Shown here in pieces: positions 8,816 to 17,273 of a stretch of DNA of 64,000 bases; positions within the stretch are counted from its first letter, which is position 1, and the number at the start of each line of letters is the position of its first letter. The stretch comes from Xenorhabdus ehlersii (GTDB lineage Bacteria; Pseudomonadota; Gammaproteobacteria; Enterobacterales; Enterobacteriaceae), in the NCBI RefSeq assembly GCF_003610465.1, contig NZ_RAQI01000001.1:682001-746000 (forward strand), written 5' to 3'. The notes under the pieces were generated by a model that was not told the DNA's origin, searched no databases, and saw only the letters and a program-made list of their open reading frames with translations. Position numbers and translations under genes: made by a program.

Positions 8816-9343
8816 ATGAATACAGCGGAGGTTTTTGATTTCAATACGGCTAAAAAAATCAGGAGCAACAGGGTGGAGAACCAGAAATCTGGTTTTATCC
8901 CGTTGTACCGGAGCATCAGAAATAAACCGTGGGCTAAAGACGTTTTTCTCAGAACGCTGTGGGAAAATTTGCTTATGGATGCAGCCAGACAACCTTATAC
9001 CGCTAATTTCAAAGGGAAGATATGGCACTTACAACCCGGGCAATTAGTCGTAACAGCGGCTGATCTGGGGCTATCTCTGTGTGACCGCAACGGGAAGCCA
9101 ACCAGTCGTGATGCAGTAGAACGGATGCTGGCATTTTTTGTTAAGGAAGGGATGATTTCCATCGAAGGAGAGAAGCGAAAAGGCAGAGTGATCACCATCA
9201 CAAACTATAGTGATTATGCTGAAAAAATAGACAATTCACCCGCACATAAAGCCGCACATAGAGGCGCACATGACGAGACCAGCAATGACGCGGCCTCAGA
9301 CACTATATCCGAGAAGGCATCATCAACGACCGGGAAAAACTGA
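8816..9343 (+). CDS. Phage/plasmid replication-type winged-helix protein
   Basis: 175 aa. The core (about 25-140) has the pattern of N-terminal domains of phage replication organisers: FIPLYRSIRNKPWAKDVFLR, WHLQPGQLVVTAADLGLSL and RDAVERMLAFFVKEGMISIE, ending GRVITITNYSDYAE. That is a winged helix in which a filled-in helical recognition segment precedes a beta wing. The C-terminal tail is low-complexity (Ala/Ser/Asp/Thr) and may be truncated relative to proteins with a partner-binding domain. SD AGGGAGG precedes ATG 8816. It probably initiates replication or regulates early genes of the remnant phage. Function is inferred. Confidence 0.6.
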   Translation: MNTAEVFDFNTAKKIRSNRVENQKSGFIPLYRSIRNKPWAKDVFLRTLWENLLMDAARQPYTANFKGKIWHLQPGQLVVTAADLGLSLCDRNGKPTSRDAVERMLAFFVKEGMISIEGEKRKGRVITITNYSDYAEKIDNSPAHKAAHRGAHDETSNDAASDTISEKASSTTGKN

Positions 9344-9385
9344 TATATTTGCAGGAATATGTTAAGGCTGAATGCAGAGGAAACA

Positions 9386-9628
9386 ATGGAAAACCAACAC
9401 CGTAAAATCACTGGCTACCGTGAATTAACCCAAGATGAAATTGATTGCATGAACAAGATTAAGGCGCTTGGGGAGGATCTGGGTACGCTTTATGACTATC
9501 TTGTCATCACAAATACACAAACGGGCAATCACCAAATTGACATGCGTTGGCTGAACGAAGGCCGCACTGATCTACAAAAAGGGATTATGTGCTGGGTTCG
9601 TGCAGTGGCTCAACCAACGACATTTTGA
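9386..9628 (+). CDS. Acb2/Tad1-domain small phage protein (probable anti-CBASS sponge)
   Basis: 80 aa from ATG 9386 (SD AGAGGAA at about 9373-9380; the longer frame from 9359 lacks a good SD). The pattern YRELTQDEIDCMNKIKALGE, then DMRWLNEGRTDLQKGIMCWV and RAVAQPTTF matches the small helical-hairpin family (formerly DUF7681) to which the anti-CBASS protein Acb2 belongs. Acb2 forms hexamers that bind cyclic oligonucleotides and so blunt CBASS immunity. Family placement is by remembered pattern, and activity is inference. Position next to the replication-like gene fits a phage early or accessory block. Confidence 0.7.
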   Translation: MENQHRKITGYRELTQDEIDCMNKIKALGEDLGTLYDYLVITNTQTGNHQIDMRWLNEGRTDLQKGIMCWVRAVAQPTTF

Positions 9629-9737
9629 TTGGTTGCCCCCCAGATCAAATGATACTGGGGTGGCAGGAGTAGGTTAGGACGCAGTGTCGGTGAGTGATGA
9701 GAGGACGGCAAAAGTGTTACCGTCCTACTCAATATAA

Positions 9738-9911
9738 TTATAAACACAATACGTAATTCCATACCCCCGGGTGCACCTTTATGCATTGAGCTAAGCAGCT
9801 ACCCCAGGCTGAGCTGGCCGGAGGAAACATCGAGCAAGTCATAGCATAGATTTGCGTTGAGGTTAAAAGAGTCGTACCTGCTAACAGGCAAAGAAGAATG
9901 AACTTTTTCAT
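9738..9911 (-). CDS. Small secreted cysteine-rich peptide
   Basis: 57 aa from ATG 9911 (SD GGTGAG; a GTG three codons upstream is less likely). It begins with a clear Sec signal peptide (MKKFILLCLLAGTTLLTSTQ, with the likely cut after IYA), leaving about 34 residues with four cysteines (TCSMF, GSCLAQC, VLCL). Disulfide-bonded periplasmic or secreted peptides of this size can be toxins, lysis or inhibitor peptides. No family was recognised. Codon use and position on the opposite strand to the phage genes suggest an independent cassette. Confidence 0.5.
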   Translation of the reverse strand: MKKFILLCLLAGTTLLTSTQIYAMTCSMFPPASSAWGSCLAQCIKVHPGVWNYVLCL

Positions 9912-10275
9912 TTTACTCACCCCATTTCACTGACAACAACAAAGACCAATTAACCCATTAAACCTATTTTCACCCAACAACAAGCGAATAATGCTTAACA
10001 ATTAGTTACCCTCTGAAACTAAAGTCAATATTTCTTTGCCCATTCCCTGAGTGGTTAAAGGAATATTGATAACCCATGCTGCCACCCGTTCCCATCGCGT
10101 ACCCAACGCACACGGGATGGTGGCATTTCTGTTTTCACTGCGCACCGCAGCGCCAATCTAAACATCGAGCCTTTATTTAGGAATGAGCCTTTGAGGGATC
10201 AGCTAAAACTGATGCTACTCGATGGGCTGATTTCCTATGCGGCAAAGGTTCATTACCTAAGTAAGGATAAGCATC
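9912..10275. other. Gene-free stretch
   Basis: No supported ORF. It contains a small inverted repeat (ATCAG / CTGAT near 10,199-10,214) and an SD (AAGGATAAG) before the GTG start of the KilA-N gene. Promoter elements could not be assigned with confidence. Confidence 0.4.
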
Positions 10276-10494
10276 GTGAGTAACATTATTCATTTTGAAT
10301 ATGAAGGTCATCCTGTATTTTTTAATGAAGAAGGCTGGATTAATGCAACGGATATAGCTTCCAAATACGGGAAAAAGCCCGCCAAATGGAAAGAGCTTCC
10401 TAGTACCAAAAGTTACATAAAATCCCTCGCGAACGCCCTAAATATGGGCAATGTCCGAAAATCGGACTTTGGTCTGATAGTGACGAAAAGAGGT

Positions 10495-11898
10495 AATACC
10501 GCTCGCTTAAGCAAATCAAGATAAGTCATAATCGGCCTCAACTGATTGTTTGAGGCCGATTTTTATGTCTGAATTTTCTCGTGAACTCCAAGCTACTGCG
10601 GAATTTAATTACCCCGAATCTCTGGATGCCTTTAGCCAAAACATTCCGATGGCATGGGTGACTAAAGTGGTTAGAGAAACCGGCCGAGCCACGGTGCGAA
10701 AACGTCGATTTCCCGCCGAACAAGCCGTGTGGCTAGTGCTGGGCATTGGGCTCATGAGAAACCGTTCTATCAATGATGTGTGTGACAAATTAGACCTGGC
10801 TTTTCCTGACGCCAAGGGGGAACTGCCATCATTAGCGTCAAGCCGTATCTCAAAAGCCAGACACCGCATTGGTGTTGAACCCTTGCGGCTTCTTTTTCAT
10901 ACCACCGCCACCGAATGGGAAAAAGAGGACACAACGTATTCTGTGTGTGGCCTGAAAATTTTATGTGTGGATGGCACCCAGTTTAAGGTGCCTGAAACAG
11001 GCGATAACCAACAATTGGGTTATGCCTCCGGTAAAGCCACCTTTCCTTCCGTGTTAGCGCTGACGCTGATGTCCGCACGAACACACCTTATCTCTGATGT
11101 GGCGTTTGGCCCCATCACCCAAAGTGAAATGAGCTACGCCCAACAATTGGTTGGTTCTGCGCCCGAAAATACGCTGACGTTGTTTGACCGGGGTTTTCTC
11201 TCTGCGGAATTATTTCAATCGTGACGGGGAGCCGGCAAAAATACCCATTGGCTGACGCCGATAAAAAGCAAGATGCGTTATGACATTGTTGAGGAATACA
11301 GCCCTTATGATAAATTGATCGAGATGCCGGTTTCTCCCCAGGCCCAACAAGCCCATCCTCACCTTGGAAAAACCTGGCGGGCACGTCTTATCTTAATTCC
11401 GGATCCGAAAGGTGAAATTAAAGGGTTTATCACTTCAATGGAATGCCCGGTAACCTATCCGCTCAACGCTATCCTGGGTGTGTACTGGGAACGTTGGGAA
11501 ATTGAAACCGGTTATGGTGAACTGAAACAAAGGCTACTCAATAACACCGCCATCCTGAGGAGCCAGACACGGGCCGGTATTTATCAGGAATTATGGGGCA
11601 TCTTGATTGCCTATAACGTGGTTCGGCTGGAAATGAGCCGGATGGCAAAAGTCTATCGTGTTGAACCGCTTCGGATAAGCTTTATCAATGCGTTACGGCT
11701 GATACAGGATGAGTTTTTATGGTGTTCGGGACGTAGCCCCGGTACGATCCCACAAAAATTAAAAGCGCTCAGGGAGAATGGCAAGAGACTGATCTTACCG
11801 CCGAAGCGAAAACGCCCATCCGTCCCACGGCAAATACTCTGCAAACATCACGTTACCCTTATCAAAAGAGAACCGCTCACGCTTAAGTGAGCGGTATT
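10495..11898 (+). mobile_element. IS4-family insertion sequence with 12-bp target duplication
   Basis: A 1,404-bp element ending in AATACCGCTCGCTTAAGC on the left and its near-perfect inverse (AATACCGCTCACTTAAGC) on the right. ACGAAAAGAGGT is duplicated exactly at 10483-10494 and 11899-11910. These 18-bp ends and the 12-bp duplication are typical of IS4 itself. It lies inside the KilA-N gene. Confidence 0.92.
10565..11890 (+). pseudogene. IS4-family transposase with an in-frame TGA
   Basis: Starts ATG 10565 (MSEFSRELQATAEFNYPESL). It shows IS4 features: WVTKVVRETGRATVRKRRFP, LCVDGTQFKVPETGDNQQLG, LTLFDRGFLSAELFQS, and after the stop YWERWEIETGYGELKQRLL (the YREK-type signature) with a C-terminal domain to 11890. 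The TGA at 11222-11224 stands where relatives have Trp or another sense codon, and the frame on both sides is the same. One transition (TGG to TGA) therefore inactivates the protein unless read through. Confidence 0.85.
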
Positions 11899-12473
11899 AC
11901 GAAAAGAGGTGGTTTTAATGCCGGGACATGGATTCATCCAAAGTTGGCCGTCTCTTTTGCTAGATGGTTATCTGATGATTTTGCGGTTTGGTGCGATTTG
12001 AAAATTGATGAACTAATTCGAAGTCATCAACCCACATTCACTGACCAGCGCATCAATGCCATCTTTCTTCTTGATAAACCCGCTACATGGGAAAAGCAGT
12101 TTCAGCAACCCTTTTATCAGGCACTCAGCCGTAGTCAGGGTTGCCCTACAACGGCCATGTCGGCGGTACTCCGTCACTGTTTGGGATGATCACATCCAAG
12201 TGGGTATATCAGGTTGTGCTGCCTGATTCGGTTTATGCTGAAGCAAAAGAAGCTACCAAAGGCAATGGAGAAAAGATTCACCAGTATCTTAAGCCAGAAA
12301 CCCTGAAACTGGTCAAAAAACAACTGAAAGTGGTCACCGTACTGGCTAACGGCTGTGTGGACTACAAGGACTTTGAGGCACGTTGCGTTCAGTCATTTGG
12401 CAAGTCAGGCGAGCAAGGTATGTTAATCCTACCGGTAGAACGGGAATTCAGTTACTCAGCGGTCAGACATTGA

Positions 12474-13121
12474 GCCAAAGTGCTTTTTCACACTTTGGGA
12501 TGAAAGCACGGGCAGGATTTGAAATCCGCCCCTTTGATGCGGTAAGCGATTGATATTATCGAGGTCCTCAGTTTGGTGTTGGGTTCGCCAATCTGACGGT
12601 TAGCGATGAAATCAATGAGTTACTGCACAAGGCATGGGCAAGTCAGTATTCAATTGAGAAGCCGAAGAGCAAGAGGGCTTGATGCAATTGCTCCGCAATT
12701 GTACCAGAGCAAATAGAACGAACATTAAACTGAATACAAAATTCTGCAAAGCATCCAATAAACGGGTGCTGGATAGAGTTTTATATAGGTTTTGGGTATT
12801 GGTGGTCTCGCCGGAATAGCGGGTTATATAAAACAGATCAGTTGAATATGCTGAATGAGGTAAAAAACGATGATGATACTTATCAAAGAAGATGGCAGCA
12901 CATCTATAACGCCCTGTCGTATTTATCTATATCCATCTCACATCTCCCCGAAGTTAATCAGCCATCCCTTCGGTTGGTTGCTTTGGGCTGAGATGCAACC
13001 ATAAAGCAAATGAGAATATATGCTTATGTGTAGATCACATTACGACTTGTAACTGTCCATTTTGCTTCATTTTGCACCATACTTTGATTAAGATTCATGT
13101 ATCTGATTAAAGTGGGGGGTT
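12474..13121 (+). other. Gene remnants and non-coding stretch
   Basis: A broken plus-strand frame reads RAGFEIRPFDAVSD, then a stop, then YYRGPQFGVGFANLTVSDEI and ends SKRA at about 12,683. It is the tail of an unrecognised phage-type protein. A short hydrophobic piece (VLGIGGLAGIAGYIKQIS) occurs near 12,800. From about 12,850 to 13,121 no coding signal was found apart from possible promoter sequence for the gene at 13125. Confidence 0.35.
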
Positions 13122-13124
13122 GTG

Positions 13125-13604
13125 ATGAAGAAGTTATTATTGGTTTTTGTTTGTTTATTGCCTTTTGCTGCAACTGCGAGTGAATATCAAAATCTTGGTA
13201 AATGGTTTATCATAAAAGAAGTAAATAAACTCACAGATCAAGTAGATTATTTTGCTTCTTTGTCGCCAGAGGATGGAGAAGGAGCGTTAGTATTACGGTG
13301 TGGTAAAAATACAACTGAAGCCTATATTGCAACAGATGAATATTTAGGAAGTGAAGATTACACCAAGGTGACATTTAGAATAGATAAACAAAATGTAATA
13401 ACTGAAAATTGGGAAATAGGCGGAAGTAATGACACAGCTTTTGCTCCAAAGCCACTGAAGTTTATAAGAAAGATATACGGTAAACAGAATATCATTGTTG
13501 GGTACAAACCATATGGCAAGATTCAAATAGTCGCCGAGTTCAAAATAGACCACATAAATGAGGTTGTAAAAGAAGTTTCCAAAGCTTGCGGTTGGAAATT
13601 ATGA
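13125..13604 (+). CDS. TagO/VasI-family periplasmic protein
   Basis: 159 aa with a Sec signal peptide (MKKLLLVFVCLLPFAATASE). The mature part follows the VasI/TagO pattern: ALVLRCGKNTTEAYIATDEY, VTFRIDKQNVITENWEIGGS, PLKFIRKIYGKQNIIVGYKP and a C-terminal KACGW, with two conserved Cys probably forming a disulfide. In type VI secretion clusters this family is an accessory, but no T6SS gene is in sight. Similar stand-alone copies are common in phage-like islands. ATG 13125 is preferred over the GTG at 13122. A terminator follows directly. Confidence 0.7.
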   Translation: MKKLLLVFVCLLPFAATASEYQNLGKWFIIKEVNKLTDQVDYFASLSPEDGEGALVLRCGKNTTEAYIATDEYLGSEDYTKVTFRIDKQNVITENWEIGGSNDTAFAPKPLKFIRKIYGKQNIIVGYKPYGKIQIVAEFKIDHINEVVKEVSKACGWKL

Positions 13605-13618
13605 ATTTTACTTTCGTG

Positions 13619-13640
13619 AAAACCCCTCTTTCTGGGTTTT
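13619..13640 (+). terminator. Intrinsic terminator after the TagO/VasI-like gene
   Basis: AAAACCC pairs with GGGTTTT around an 8-base loop, 15 bp after the stop codon. Confidence 0.7.
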
Positions 13641-13701
13641 CCTCATTTGGCATCGTATATTGAGTGATGTTAAAAGTTAACTTAATGAGGGTCATAGTCA
13701 G

Positions 13702-13786
13702 ATGGAGCCTATTTGGGGATTTTTGATTTATGTGTTAGTCGTGTTCATTGTTAGTGTGGTTGTTGGCAAAAGAACGAGTGCGCTAG
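13702..13786 (+). pseudogene. Small membrane protein gene interrupted by IS5
   Basis: ATG 13702 opens MEPIWGFLIYVLVVFIVSVV, a single hydrophobic segment, then GKRTSAL where the IS5-type element enters at CTAG. Beyond the element, plausible C-terminal sequence (TFIRKIKYWNNELADNRNK) occurs at 14,645-14,707 but in another frame, so a second lesion may exist. Such one-helix proteins with a charged tail occur next to VasI-like genes. The function is unknown. Confidence 0.5.
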
Positions 13787-14631
13787 ATGCTGTCGTCATG
13801 AGATTTTCAGCCAAAGGACAAGGCAACGGATTTGCACTGCGGCAAGAAAAGACGCGCTATTTTTTGCATAGCGAGTGGCTATACCACGCCAGCGCTTAAG
13901 ATGAAGGAAAGCATTTTCAACCAAATGGCGAAGCCGATAGAGTTCACGATCATATTCTCTGGCGACCTTCCGATTTTTCCGGCTAGGGATCTGGACTTGC
14001 ATGCCCTGTTGTTTCGCTTTTTCTACTATTGCATTGCTATCATAGCCCCTGTCCGCCAATAGATGCTCTGCATCGAGTCCTTTAATTAAGGCCTCAGCTT
14101 GTGAACAATCTGCTGGGGTACCGCTTGTAATAACAATTCTGACCGGCATACCATGCGCATCCACGGCCAAATGTATCTTGGTATTGAGCCCCCTTTTGTG
14201 AGCCCCATCTCCTGATTACCCCCTTTAGCGCCTGTCGCATCAGGATGAACCTTAATATGGCTGGCATCAATCATTAACCACTCGAAATCGGGGTCATTAA
14301 CCAATTGTTCGAGCAGTTTTTCCCATATCCCTTTATCTCTCCAGCGACAAAAACGGCGGTGGGTATTTTTCCAGTCACCATAATCAGTATGTAGGTCTCG
14401 CCAAGGCGCACCCGTCCGTAAAATCCAAAACACCCCATTGATAAAACGCCGATTATCTTCAGCTACACGCCCCCAAGCGCCTTGACGTCCTGGCAAATGA
14501 GGTTCAAGTAGGCTCCAGACGCGATCTGAAATATCGTGGCGGCGGTGTGCAGGTGTACTCATGGTTAATCAACTCTTATGATGGAATGATGGGGCATTAT
14601 TATTGCACGAAATTTCTCATGACGACACCAT
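13787..14631 (-). mobile_element. IS5-family (IS427-type) insertion sequence, CTAG duplication
   Basis: An 845-bp element with inverted ends ATGCTGTCGTCATGAGA (left) and ATGGTGTCGTCATGAGA (right). CTAG is on both sides (13783-13786 and 14632-14635). Two overlapping minus-strand frames encode the transposase through a -1 shift, as in the IS427 group. Confidence 0.88.
13796..14562 (-). CDS. IS5-family transposase made by -1 frameshifting
   Basis: Frame 1 starts at ATG 14562 (MSTPAHRRHDISDRVWSLLE) and carries RTGAPWRDLHTDYGDWKNTH and the first catalytic Asp in WLMIDASHIKVHP. Frame 2 carries LAVDAHGMPVRIVITSGTPA, LLADRGYDSN and VENAFLHLKRWRGIATRY. The frames join at an A4G5 run (QEMGLTKGG into LNTKIHLAVD) by a -1 slip. 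That is the normal expression mode of IS427-group elements, so this is not decay. No other defect is visible. Confidence 0.85.
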
Positions 14632-14709
14632 CTAGTGAAGTTCATGAGACATTTATCAGAAAAATAAAGTATTGGAATAATGAATTGGCAGATAATCGCA
14701 ATAAATAAC

Positions 14710-14730
14710 AGCCCCAATCAGGGGCTTTAA
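14710..14730 (+). terminator. Intrinsic terminator
   Basis: AGCCCC pairs with GGGGCT (loop AATCA), followed by a short T stretch. It lies just beyond the remnant of the gene interrupted by IS5. Confidence 0.6.
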
Positions 14731-14859
14731 GCCGTCCTTGGTTTTATATGACTTTTGTAACCCTCTTCACACTTTCTGGATGTGCTAATCAAATAATCAG
14801 TAACACTTATCATTAGCTCAGTGGTTAAATATGAGAAATGTTTAATATTGGGTGATGTT

Positions 14860-15315
14860 ATGGATAAGCGGGGTAAAATTATGTTTACCTATGTCTCATC
14901 GGATGCTGATGAAATGCTTGGTAAGCCAGCAAATTATCTGTTGATGGATAAAAAGTCACAACAAATTGATTTTTCTTGCATTGTTGGTGTTAATGTAGAT
15001 CTGGATTGCAACTTTCATTCAAAGTCATTTATTTATCATGCGGACGGTAACCAGAAAGTAGATTTCATGGATGATGGCATAGCAGAGGCAGGCATAGATA
15101 ACATGTCTGGAATATTTTTCTCTGAAAATAACGTTTCCTTTGTTCTTACTGAAAGATTTAAGAAAGTTACTTTTGATAAAAGTGGTCTATATCTAATTAA
15201 AGTGTGCCTGTACGACGGTCTTTTAGAAGATAAAAATAGCAATCATGAAATAATTGACGAAAAAGACGCATACTTTTATGTGGGAGAATTCCGTGAGGAA
15301 TATTCTTATGAATAG
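14860..15315 (+). CDS. Hypothetical protein, first gene of a two-gene pair
   Basis: 151 aa if started at ATG 14860 (SD GGTGAT); a GTG at 14821 would add 13 residues. Visible stretches are MFTYVSSDADEMLGKPANYL, FSCIVGVNVDLDCNFHSKSF and LYLIKVCLYDGLLEDKNS. It is acidic, without signal or membrane segments. It overlaps the next gene by 8 bp (ATGAATAG), so the pair is co-translated. The neighbour is a coiled-coil membrane protein, so this may be its cytoplasmic partner. No family was recognised. Confidence 0.55.
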   Translation: MDKRGKIMFTYVSSDADEMLGKPANYLLMDKKSQQIDFSCIVGVNVDLDCNFHSKSFIYHADGNQKVDFMDDGIAEAGIDNMSGIFFSENNVSFVLTERFKKVTFDKSGLYLIKVCLYDGLLEDKNSNHEIIDEKDAYFYVGEFREEYSYE

Positions 15316-15800
15316 TGATAAAGTTATTAATATAGACACTGCTAAAATTATCAAAGCAAGAAATCAATTCCAGTCTAAAAAAGTAACTTCCGAAAAATCG
15401 GTTAAACAAGGGGAGGAAGGTATGTCAGAAAACTTCACCAAGACTGAACTTGAAGCCCTATTAAAAGCCAACAAAGCCGAGGTTGATGTTGTCGCCGCGA
15501 CCATGAAGAAAGATATGGCGGAGTGGAGAGAGCAGCAAAATACTCAACTTGCTAATATCAACTCTGCAATCCAATCTTTATCAGCGAAAGTTGACGGCAA
15601 GATTGATAGTGTTGAAGGCAAAATTGATGGTTTAAAATCAAGCATTTCCACGGACGACATCAATAGGGTTGGCTCTAGTAACAGTTATTATGTCTGCTGT
15701 AGTGCTTGCATCCAGTTGGATAATATCTAGTAAAGGCGCTACATCACAGCCCCAACCAACCGTAACCCAGAGCCAGCCAGTAGAGCCATCCCATAAATAG
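15308..15800 (+). pseudogene. Coiled-coil, C-terminally membrane-anchored protein, frameshifted
   Basis: ATG 15308 (MNSDKVINIDTAKIIKARNQ; SD GAGGAA). The middle is heptad-rich (LEALLKANKAEVDVVAATMK through AKVDGKIDSVEGKIDGLKSS), then the frame runs into nonsense and stops at 15730. One base removed near ACGG (about 15,651) restores TTSIGLALVTVIMSAVVLAS, a transmembrane helix, and a Pro/Gln-rich tail ending EPSHK at 15800. The repaired form resembles small tail-anchored coiled-coil proteins common beside unknown small genes in enteric islands. A mutation or a sequencing error are both possible. Confidence 0.6.
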
Positions 15801-15840
15801 CCCCATAAGGAACTTTTACTATCCAAACCTTCTCGTCATA

Positions 15841-15897
15841 CGCCATTGACTTATACGATAAGAGTGTTATTATCATTCTATACATACACCAATGGCG
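15841..15897 (+). promoter_or_regulatory. Promoter and inverted repeat of TA pair 2
   Basis: TTGACT (15846-15851) and TATTAT (15868-15873) are 16 bp apart. CGCCATTG (15841) and CAATGGCG (15890-15897) form an 8-bp inverted repeat enclosing the whole promoter, and GATAA / TTATC repeats lie within. The arrangement suits autorepression by the downstream HTH antitoxin. Confidence 0.6.
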
Positions 15898-15906
15898 TAC
15901 TGAAAC

Positions 15907-16218
15907 ATGATATTCATTGAGACCTCTATATTCACCGAAGACTGTAAAGAGCTGTTAAGTGATGATGAATATCGCGAGTTTCAGCAATATCTTGCAGACA
16001 ATCCCGCTGCGGGTGATGTTATCCAGCACACTGGGGGCTTACGTAAAGTTAGATGGGCATCCAGAGGTAAAGGTAAGCGTGGCGGTGTACGCGTCATTTA
16101 TTATCACAAGGTCGATGTCTCACATATAAGACTGCTGCTGATTTATAAAAAAGGCATTAAAGATGACCTTAGCGAGTCAGAAAAGAAAGTCTTGATAGCA
16201 TTAAATGAGGGATGGTAA
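15907..16218 (+). CDS. RelE/HigB2-type toxin
   Basis: 103 aa. The pattern FIETSIFTEDCKELLSDDEY, EFQQYLADNPAAGDVIQHTG, LRKVRWASRGKGKRGGVRVI and YYHKVDVSHIRLLLIYKKG is that of HigB2/RelE-like mRNA interferases. Basic residues in the KGKRGG loop and the terminal beta strand are where RNA binding occurs in the family. It is followed by an HTH antitoxin gene beginning 2 bp after this stop. Confidence 0.88.
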   Translation: MIFIETSIFTEDCKELLSDDEYREFQQYLADNPAAGDVIQHTGGLRKVRWASRGKGKRGGVRVIYYHKVDVSHIRLLLIYKKGIKDDLSESEKKVLIALNEGW

Positions 16219-16220
16219 CA

Positions 16221-16511
16221 ATGGATAGCAAATTATTTTCCAGACTCACTGAAAGCATGACACAGATGAACGAAATCATGAATGGCGAACGTGCTGCTTC
16301 TCGTGAAACAACTATTGAGGCAGTGAAGGTAAAAAACATTCGTCAGACAACCGGCTTAAGCCAAGCGGGATTTGCTAAATTAATCTCTGTTAACGTTGGA
16401 ACCCTTCGTAATTGGGAACAAGGAAGACGAGAACCAACAGGGCCAGCAAAAGCATTGTTAAAGGCGATAGAGAAAGATCCGCTTCATGTCTTAAAGGCGT
16501 TATCTATGTAG
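16221..16511 (+). CDS. HigA2-type HTH antitoxin
   Basis: 96 aa from ATG 16221 (SD GAGGGATGG; a GTG at 16212 would overlap the toxin). The N-terminal helix region (LFSRLTESMTQMNEIMNGER) binds toxin in relatives. The C-terminal XRE domain reads VKNIRQTTGLSQAGFAKLIS, VNVGTLRNWEQGRREPTGPA. It neutralises the upstream toxin and should repress the operon. A strong terminator follows 7 bp after the stop. Confidence 0.88.
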   Translation: MDSKLFSRLTESMTQMNEIMNGERAASRETTIEAVKVKNIRQTTGLSQAGFAKLISVNVGTLRNWEQGRREPTGPAKALLKAIEKDPLHVLKALSM

Positions 16512-16518
16512 CTTACGA

Positions 16519-16540
16519 AGCCCCATCACGGGGCTTTTTT
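16519..16540 (+). terminator. Intrinsic terminator after TA pair 2
   Basis: AGCCCC / GGGGCT stem, loop ATCAC, followed by TTTTT. Confidence 0.85.
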
Positions 16541-16957
16541 GTTGGTACCTACGAAAGTTTTGTAGGTCAGGTTTAATTCCGGTGAATCGACGGAATTGAA
16601 TAAAATCAGTAGGTTGATAGATGCGCTCAAGTTTGAGCATATAGTACTGAGTGTAAATCTGCATATTTTCTTTCTTAACTACCGAGATCACGGCAGTTAC
16701 CTTTGACCTAAGGCGGAATCCTGCCTTAGCCCTACCGCTAAATTTGTCGGTAGCTAAATAACCTGTTGATTATTATTAACATCCACCAATGGTGGAAGCC
16801 GAAAACAATACCTACGGGAATTTTTTGTTATAATGAGGAGGTAACGCATCAATCAATTTTTCAATAACTTGCGATTGCTGACTGATTTTCATAAACCTAT
16901 CAGTTTCTGATAGTTTCAGCGATCCGTATAGTTCTACTATTTCTTTTTTTAGTTTGT
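16541..16957. other. Gene-free stretch
   Basis: No ORF is supported. Short inverted repeats occur (CCTACCGCTAAATTTGTCGG near 16,732; ACCTACGAAAGTTTTGTAGG near 16,547). The left part may be the 3' region of the TA operon and the right part the tail of a gene lost by rearrangement. Confidence 0.3.
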
Positions 16958-17206
16958 TTATCTCTTCATTTTTTCGTCCACAGAATTAGCTTTTCTCATT
17001 AGCTCTGCAATGTAGTCATATATATCACCTTTGATATCACCTTTATTTTTATTGGCTGATGAAATAAGTGATTCTATCTGTTGATACCTTTCTAGCCGGA
17101 AAAGAATTTCTTGCTGCAAGCTCCTCACTGAGGATTGTGCTTTATCTTCTAGGTTGCTCCTCATTTCAGGTGGCATCCTTAGCGGGTATGGCGCTATGCG
17201 TGACAT
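16958..17206 (-). CDS. Arc-family ribbon-helix-helix DNA-binding protein
   Basis: 82 aa. It begins MSRIAPYPLRMPPEMRSNLE and continues DKAQSSVRSLQQEILFRLER, the Arc/Mnt pattern with a beta strand (PYPLRMP) that inserts into the major groove. The C-terminal part is a charged helix (ELMRKANSVDEKMKR). It resembles phage Arc-like repressors and is probably a remnant regulator of the prophage. It lies just left of ISAs1 copy 2, with no partner gene. Confidence 0.75.
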   Translation of the reverse strand: MSRIAPYPLRMPPEMRSNLEDKAQSSVRSLQQEILFRLERYQQIESLISSANKNKGDIKGDIYDYIAELMRKANSVDEKMKR

Positions 17207-17273
17207 GATATTGATTCACCCTAAAGAGGGTAAATACCAAACGCTAACTTGACAAGGAAATCCATAGGATCCG

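Larger units (their letters stand above)
10276..12473 (+). pseudogene. KilA-N / P63C-domain phage protein, split by IS4 and frameshifted
   Basis: Starts GTG 10276 (MSNIIHFEYEGHPVFFNEEG). The KilA-N DNA-binding segment (WINATDIASKYGKKPAKW) is interrupted at LIVTKRG by an IS4 element. It resumes after the element as TKRGGFNAGTWIHPKLAVSF, the conserved KilA-N end. A one-base frameshift near 12,135-12,145 then separates it from a P63C domain (LPYNGHVGGTPSLFGMITSK, WVYQVVLPDSVY) that runs to 12473. The intact gene would encode a phage antirepressor-like regulator. It has two lesions here and is dead unless IS4 excises and the frame is repaired. Confidence 0.8.

Noticed and set aside
14086..14562. 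IS5 transposase as a decayed, frameshifted gene
   Set aside because: The shift lies at an A4G5 slippery run exactly where IS427-group elements use -1 frameshifting, and the rest is intact.
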